Source: CAYJPV01 sp964396055 (GTDB lineage: Bacteria; Acidobacteriota; Vicinamibacteria; Vicinamibacterales; JAKQTR01). Taken from it: 8,033 nucleotides of DNA. Position 1 is the stretch's first letter. Each line of letters begins with the position of its first letter. Under the pieces are notes generated by a model. The model did not search any database. It was given only the letters and a program-made list of their open reading frames with translations, and was not told the DNA's origin. A program made the position numbers and the translations under genes. The stretch lies in assembly GCA_964396055.1 (NCBI GenBank), contig CAYNDV010000185.1, forward strand, positions 1-8,033, written 5' to 3'. Positions 6,431 through 8,033 of this stretch are shown here, piece by piece.

Positions 6431-6475
6431 TTCTGTCTGCTGTCTCCTGTCTTCTGTCTTCTGTCTTCTTCTGTC
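6431..6475 (+). repeat. Heptanucleotide tandem repeat, consensus TTCTGTC
   Basis: Five units run in exact seven-base phase: 6431-6437 TTCTGTC, 6438-6444 TGCTGTC, 6445-6451 TCCTGTC, 6452-6458 TTCTGTC and 6459-6465 TTCTGTC. A three-base TTC insertion and a sixth unit (6469-6475) follow. Only the second base varies between units. There is no A on the plus strand across 6431-6478 and G occurs only singly, in sharp contrast to the surrounding GC-rich sequence. It fills most of the 67-base recG–rsmD gap and ends 14 bases before the rsmD ATG. It resembles in style the heptanucleotide STRR repeats of cyanobacterial intergenic regions. Its role is unknown. Confidence 0.85.
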
Positions 6476-6489
6476 CTCGGATTCCTCTC

Positions 6490-7065
6490 ATGCGCGTCAT
6501 CACAGGTATCTATAAGGGGCGCCGGCTGAAGGCCCCGTCGTGGAGCGGGTTGCGGCCGACCTCCGACCGGCTCAAGGAGACGCTGTTCGACGTGCTGGGC
6601 GGGATCGTGGAGGGGGCGCAGGTGCTCGACGGCTTCGCCGGGTCGGGGGCGCTGGGCATCGAGGCCCTGAGCCGGGGGGCGCGGTGGGTGACCTTCATCG
6701 ACAGCGACGACCGGGCGCTGGCGCTGGTCGGCGAGAACCTGGCGCACTGCGGGATCGACAGGGGCTATGCTATGATCCGCGGCGGTTTCGTCGGGGCGGT
6801 GCCCCGCCTGCCCGCCGGCCAGCGGTTCGACCTCGTCCTGCTGGATCCCCCCTATGCCGTCGGTGACGTCGACGAGGTGTTGTCAGCGGCCGGCCGGTGC
6901 CTGGCGCCCGGAGGCGTCGTGGTGCTGGAGCACGCCCGCCGGCGCGAGGCGCCGGAGCGGGTCGCGGCGCTGGCCCGGACGCGGCAGGTGACGGCAGGCG
7001 ACAGCGGCCTGGCGTTCTACCGTGCCGATCCCGGGCCCGGCCAGGCCGGTGTGGAGGAGTCATGA
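6490..7065 (+). CDS. rsmD: 16S rRNA (guanine(966)-N(2))-methyltransferase RsmD
   Basis: Methylates G966 of 16S rRNA during 30S assembly, using S-adenosylmethionine. It has 191 residues (E. coli 198). The N-terminal MRVITGIYKGRRLKAP and LRPTSDRLKETLFDVL (21-36) are typical of the family. The SAM-binding loop is DGFAGSGALGIEALSRGA (47-64), Asp71 in FIDSD is the likely ribose-contacting acid, and the catalytic motif is DPPY (119-122). The ATG at 6490 matches the family start, but the bases before it are pyrimidine-rich with no Shine-Dalgarno sequence, because the heptad repeat occupies that space. Translation must therefore start by another route, such as an unstructured leader, S1 protein or coupling from recG 67 bases upstream. 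The stop overlaps the coaD start by four bases. Confidence 0.96.
   Translation: MRVITGIYKGRRLKAPSWSGLRPTSDRLKETLFDVLGGIVEGAQVLDGFAGSGALGIEALSRGARWVTFIDSDDRALALVGENLAHCGIDRGYAMIRGGFVGAVPRLPAGQRFDLVLLDPPYAVGDVDEVLSAAGRCLAPGGVVVLEHARRREAPERVAALARTRQVTAGDSGLAFYRADPGPGQAGVEES
6768..6776 (+). promoter_or_regulatory. Possible internal extended -10 element inside rsmD
   Basis: TGCTATGAT has the extended TGN plus TATGAT (five of six to TATAAT), about 285 bases upstream of coaD. It lies in codons for Tyr93-Ala94-Met95-Ile96 of RsmD, in otherwise GC-rich coding sequence. No -35 is seen. It could supply extra coaD transcript, or could be chance. Confidence 0.2.
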
Positions 7066-7580
7066 CAGCGCCCCGCGAGCGCGTGGCGGTCTACCCGGGT
7101 TCGTTCGATCCCCTCACCAACGGGCACGTCGACATCATCCTGCGGGGGGCGCGGCTCTTCGACCGGATTGTCGTCGCGATCCTCCGCAACGCGGAGAAAC
7201 ACCCGCTGTTCACCGCGGAGGAGCGCGTGGCGATGGCGCGCGAGGTGTTCCGGGAGCACCCGAACGTGGAGGCGGACTCGTTCGACGGCCTGCTGGTGGA
7301 CTACGCCCACCTGCGGCAGGCGTCGGCCATCGTGCGCGGCCTGCGGGCGGTGTCGGACTTCGAGTACGAGCTGCAGATGGCGTTGATGAACCGCCGGCTC
7401 GGGCCGGAGATCGAGACGGTGTTCATGATGCCGGCGGAGCAGTACACCTACGTGAGTTCGCGGCTGGTGAAGGAGGTATTCGCCCTGGGCGGTCCCGTCA
7501 CCGGCCTGGTGCCGGAGTTGGTCGAGTACCGGCTGCACGAGAAACGCGCCCAGGGGCGGACGGGTCCGCAGGGCGCGTAA
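7062..7580 (+). CDS. coaD: Phosphopantetheine adenylyltransferase
   Basis: Transfers AMP from ATP to 4'-phosphopantetheine, giving dephospho-CoA, the penultimate step of coenzyme A synthesis in the cytosol. It has 172 residues, slightly longer than the usual 160 or so because of a basic C-terminal tail (EKRAQGRTGPQGA). The nucleotidyltransferase signature GSFDPLTNGH (13-22) includes the TxGH motif with His22. Further hallmarks are a Lys-His-Pro stretch near residue 46, RGLRAVSDFEYE, and the second nucleotide-binding motif YVSSRLVKE (130-138). The ATG at 7062 overlaps the rsmD stop (ATGA), and GGAGGAG lies just upstream. The rsmD–coaD pairing is common in bacteria and supports both assignments. 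Confidence 0.97.
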   Translation: MTAPRERVAVYPGSFDPLTNGHVDIILRGARLFDRIVVAILRNAEKHPLFTAEERVAMAREVFREHPNVEADSFDGLLVDYAHLRQASAIVRGLRAVSDFEYELQMALMNRRLGPEIETVFMMPAEQYTYVSSRLVKEVFALGGPVTGLVPELVEYRLHEKRAQGRTGPQGA

Positions 7581-7596
7581 GGCTGAAGGAGCCATC

Positions 7597-8033
7597 ATGA
7601 GCGTCAGTGAACTGGCAGGATCGATCATCGAGTCGCCGACGCTGCGACTCAACGAAGAAGCCCGGCTGCTGCGGGAACGCGGCGAGCCGGTGATTCACCT
7701 CGGCATCGGCGAGCCCAAGAACAAGACGCCCATCACCGCGCTGCTCAGTTCGGCGGCGCGGCTGACGCAGGCGGACGTGAAGTACTGCCCGACCGACGGG
7801 CTGCCGTCGCTGAAGAAGGCGATTCTCCGCTACACGGAGGAGCACTACAACAAGATCGCGGCGCCCGAGAACGTGATCGTGTCGTCGGGGGCGAAGCAGG
7901 TGCTCTACAACCTGCTGTACACCCTGGTGAACCCGCAGGACGAAGTGGTGATCCTGGCGCCGTACTGGGTGAGCTACCCCGAGATGGTGAAGATGGTCTA
8001 CGGGGTGCCGGTGATCGTCACGCCCGAGGACGG
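7597..8033 (+). CDS. Class I PLP-dependent aminotransferase (aspartate aminotransferase-like), C-terminus off the right edge
   Basis: Probably moves an amino group between aspartate or a related amino acid and 2-oxoglutarate. The start ATG has AAGGAG five bases upstream, 16 bases after the coaD stop. The 145 visible residues cover the N-terminal arm (SPTLRLNEEARLLRERG), the family's IHLGIGEP substrate loop (33-40), a YCPTDGLPSLKKAI stretch, SSGAKQVLYN (PLP-phosphate binding loop) and the APYWVSYPE segment, whose aromatic Tyr-Trp stacks on the cofactor in class I enzymes. The catalytic lysine lies beyond the window. The order matches AspC-type subgroup I-beta aminotransferases. Exact substrate is not decidable from this half, so no symbol is given. 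Confidence 0.9.
   Translation, partial: MSVSELAGSIIESPTLRLNEEARLLRERGEPVIHLGIGEPKNKTPITALLSSAARLTQADVKYCPTDGLPSLKKAILRYTEEHYNKIAAPENVIVSSGAKQVLYNLLYTLVNPQDEVVILAPYWVSYPEMVKMVYGVPVIVTPED

Noticed and set aside
4512..6503. A 663-codon open frame on the minus strand opposite recG
   Set aside because: It is a mirror of the strongly conserved recG frame in GC-rich DNA. Its translation is Arg/His/Gln/Pro-rich with no recognisable domain, and it runs through the heptad repeat.

Overview
This is an ordinary-looking chromosomal segment from a very GC-rich, probably Gram-negative bacterium. The combination of LexA–DUF3467–Nth, an ECF sigma/anti-sigma pair with secreted partners, and a recG–rsmD–coaD–aminotransferase run suggests Acidobacteriota, perhaps Vicinamibacteria. 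That placement is my inference from gene style and composition; no marker gene in the window proves it. I saw no rRNA, tRNA, CRISPR array, insertion sequence or phage gene.

Layout. The left part (1-1670) is a minus-strand block read right to left: lexA, a small DUF3467 protein, and nth (endonuclease III, running off the left edge). Gaps are 41 and 28 bases, so it looks like one transcript led by the SOS repressor. The 151-base region 1671-1821 is a divergent control region. It holds a lexA promoter candidate overlapped by an imperfect inverted repeat, and an extended -10 element facing the other way.

The right part is all plus strand. Bases 1822-3638 form a cell-envelope signalling module: an ECF sigma factor, an overlapping zinc-finger membrane anti-sigma factor, and a secreted helical protein with Spy/CpxP-like features. 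A second exported protein of unknown function (3691-4341) has its own promoter-like element and overlaps the start of recG by four bases. recG (4338-6422) is followed by rsmD, coaD and a class I aminotransferase that runs off the right edge.

The segment links DNA repair and replication restart (lexA, nth, recG), envelope stress sensing, ribosome maturation (rsmD), coenzyme A synthesis (coaD) and amino-acid metabolism. The structure least explained by the genes is a heptanucleotide repeat array (6431-6475) between recG and rsmD. It lacks A on the coding strand and leaves rsmD without a Shine-Dalgarno sequence. I found no convincing new multi-gene system. The best leads are the heptad array, the DUF3467 gene inside a lexA operon, the lexA operator candidate, and the two uncharacterised exported proteins.
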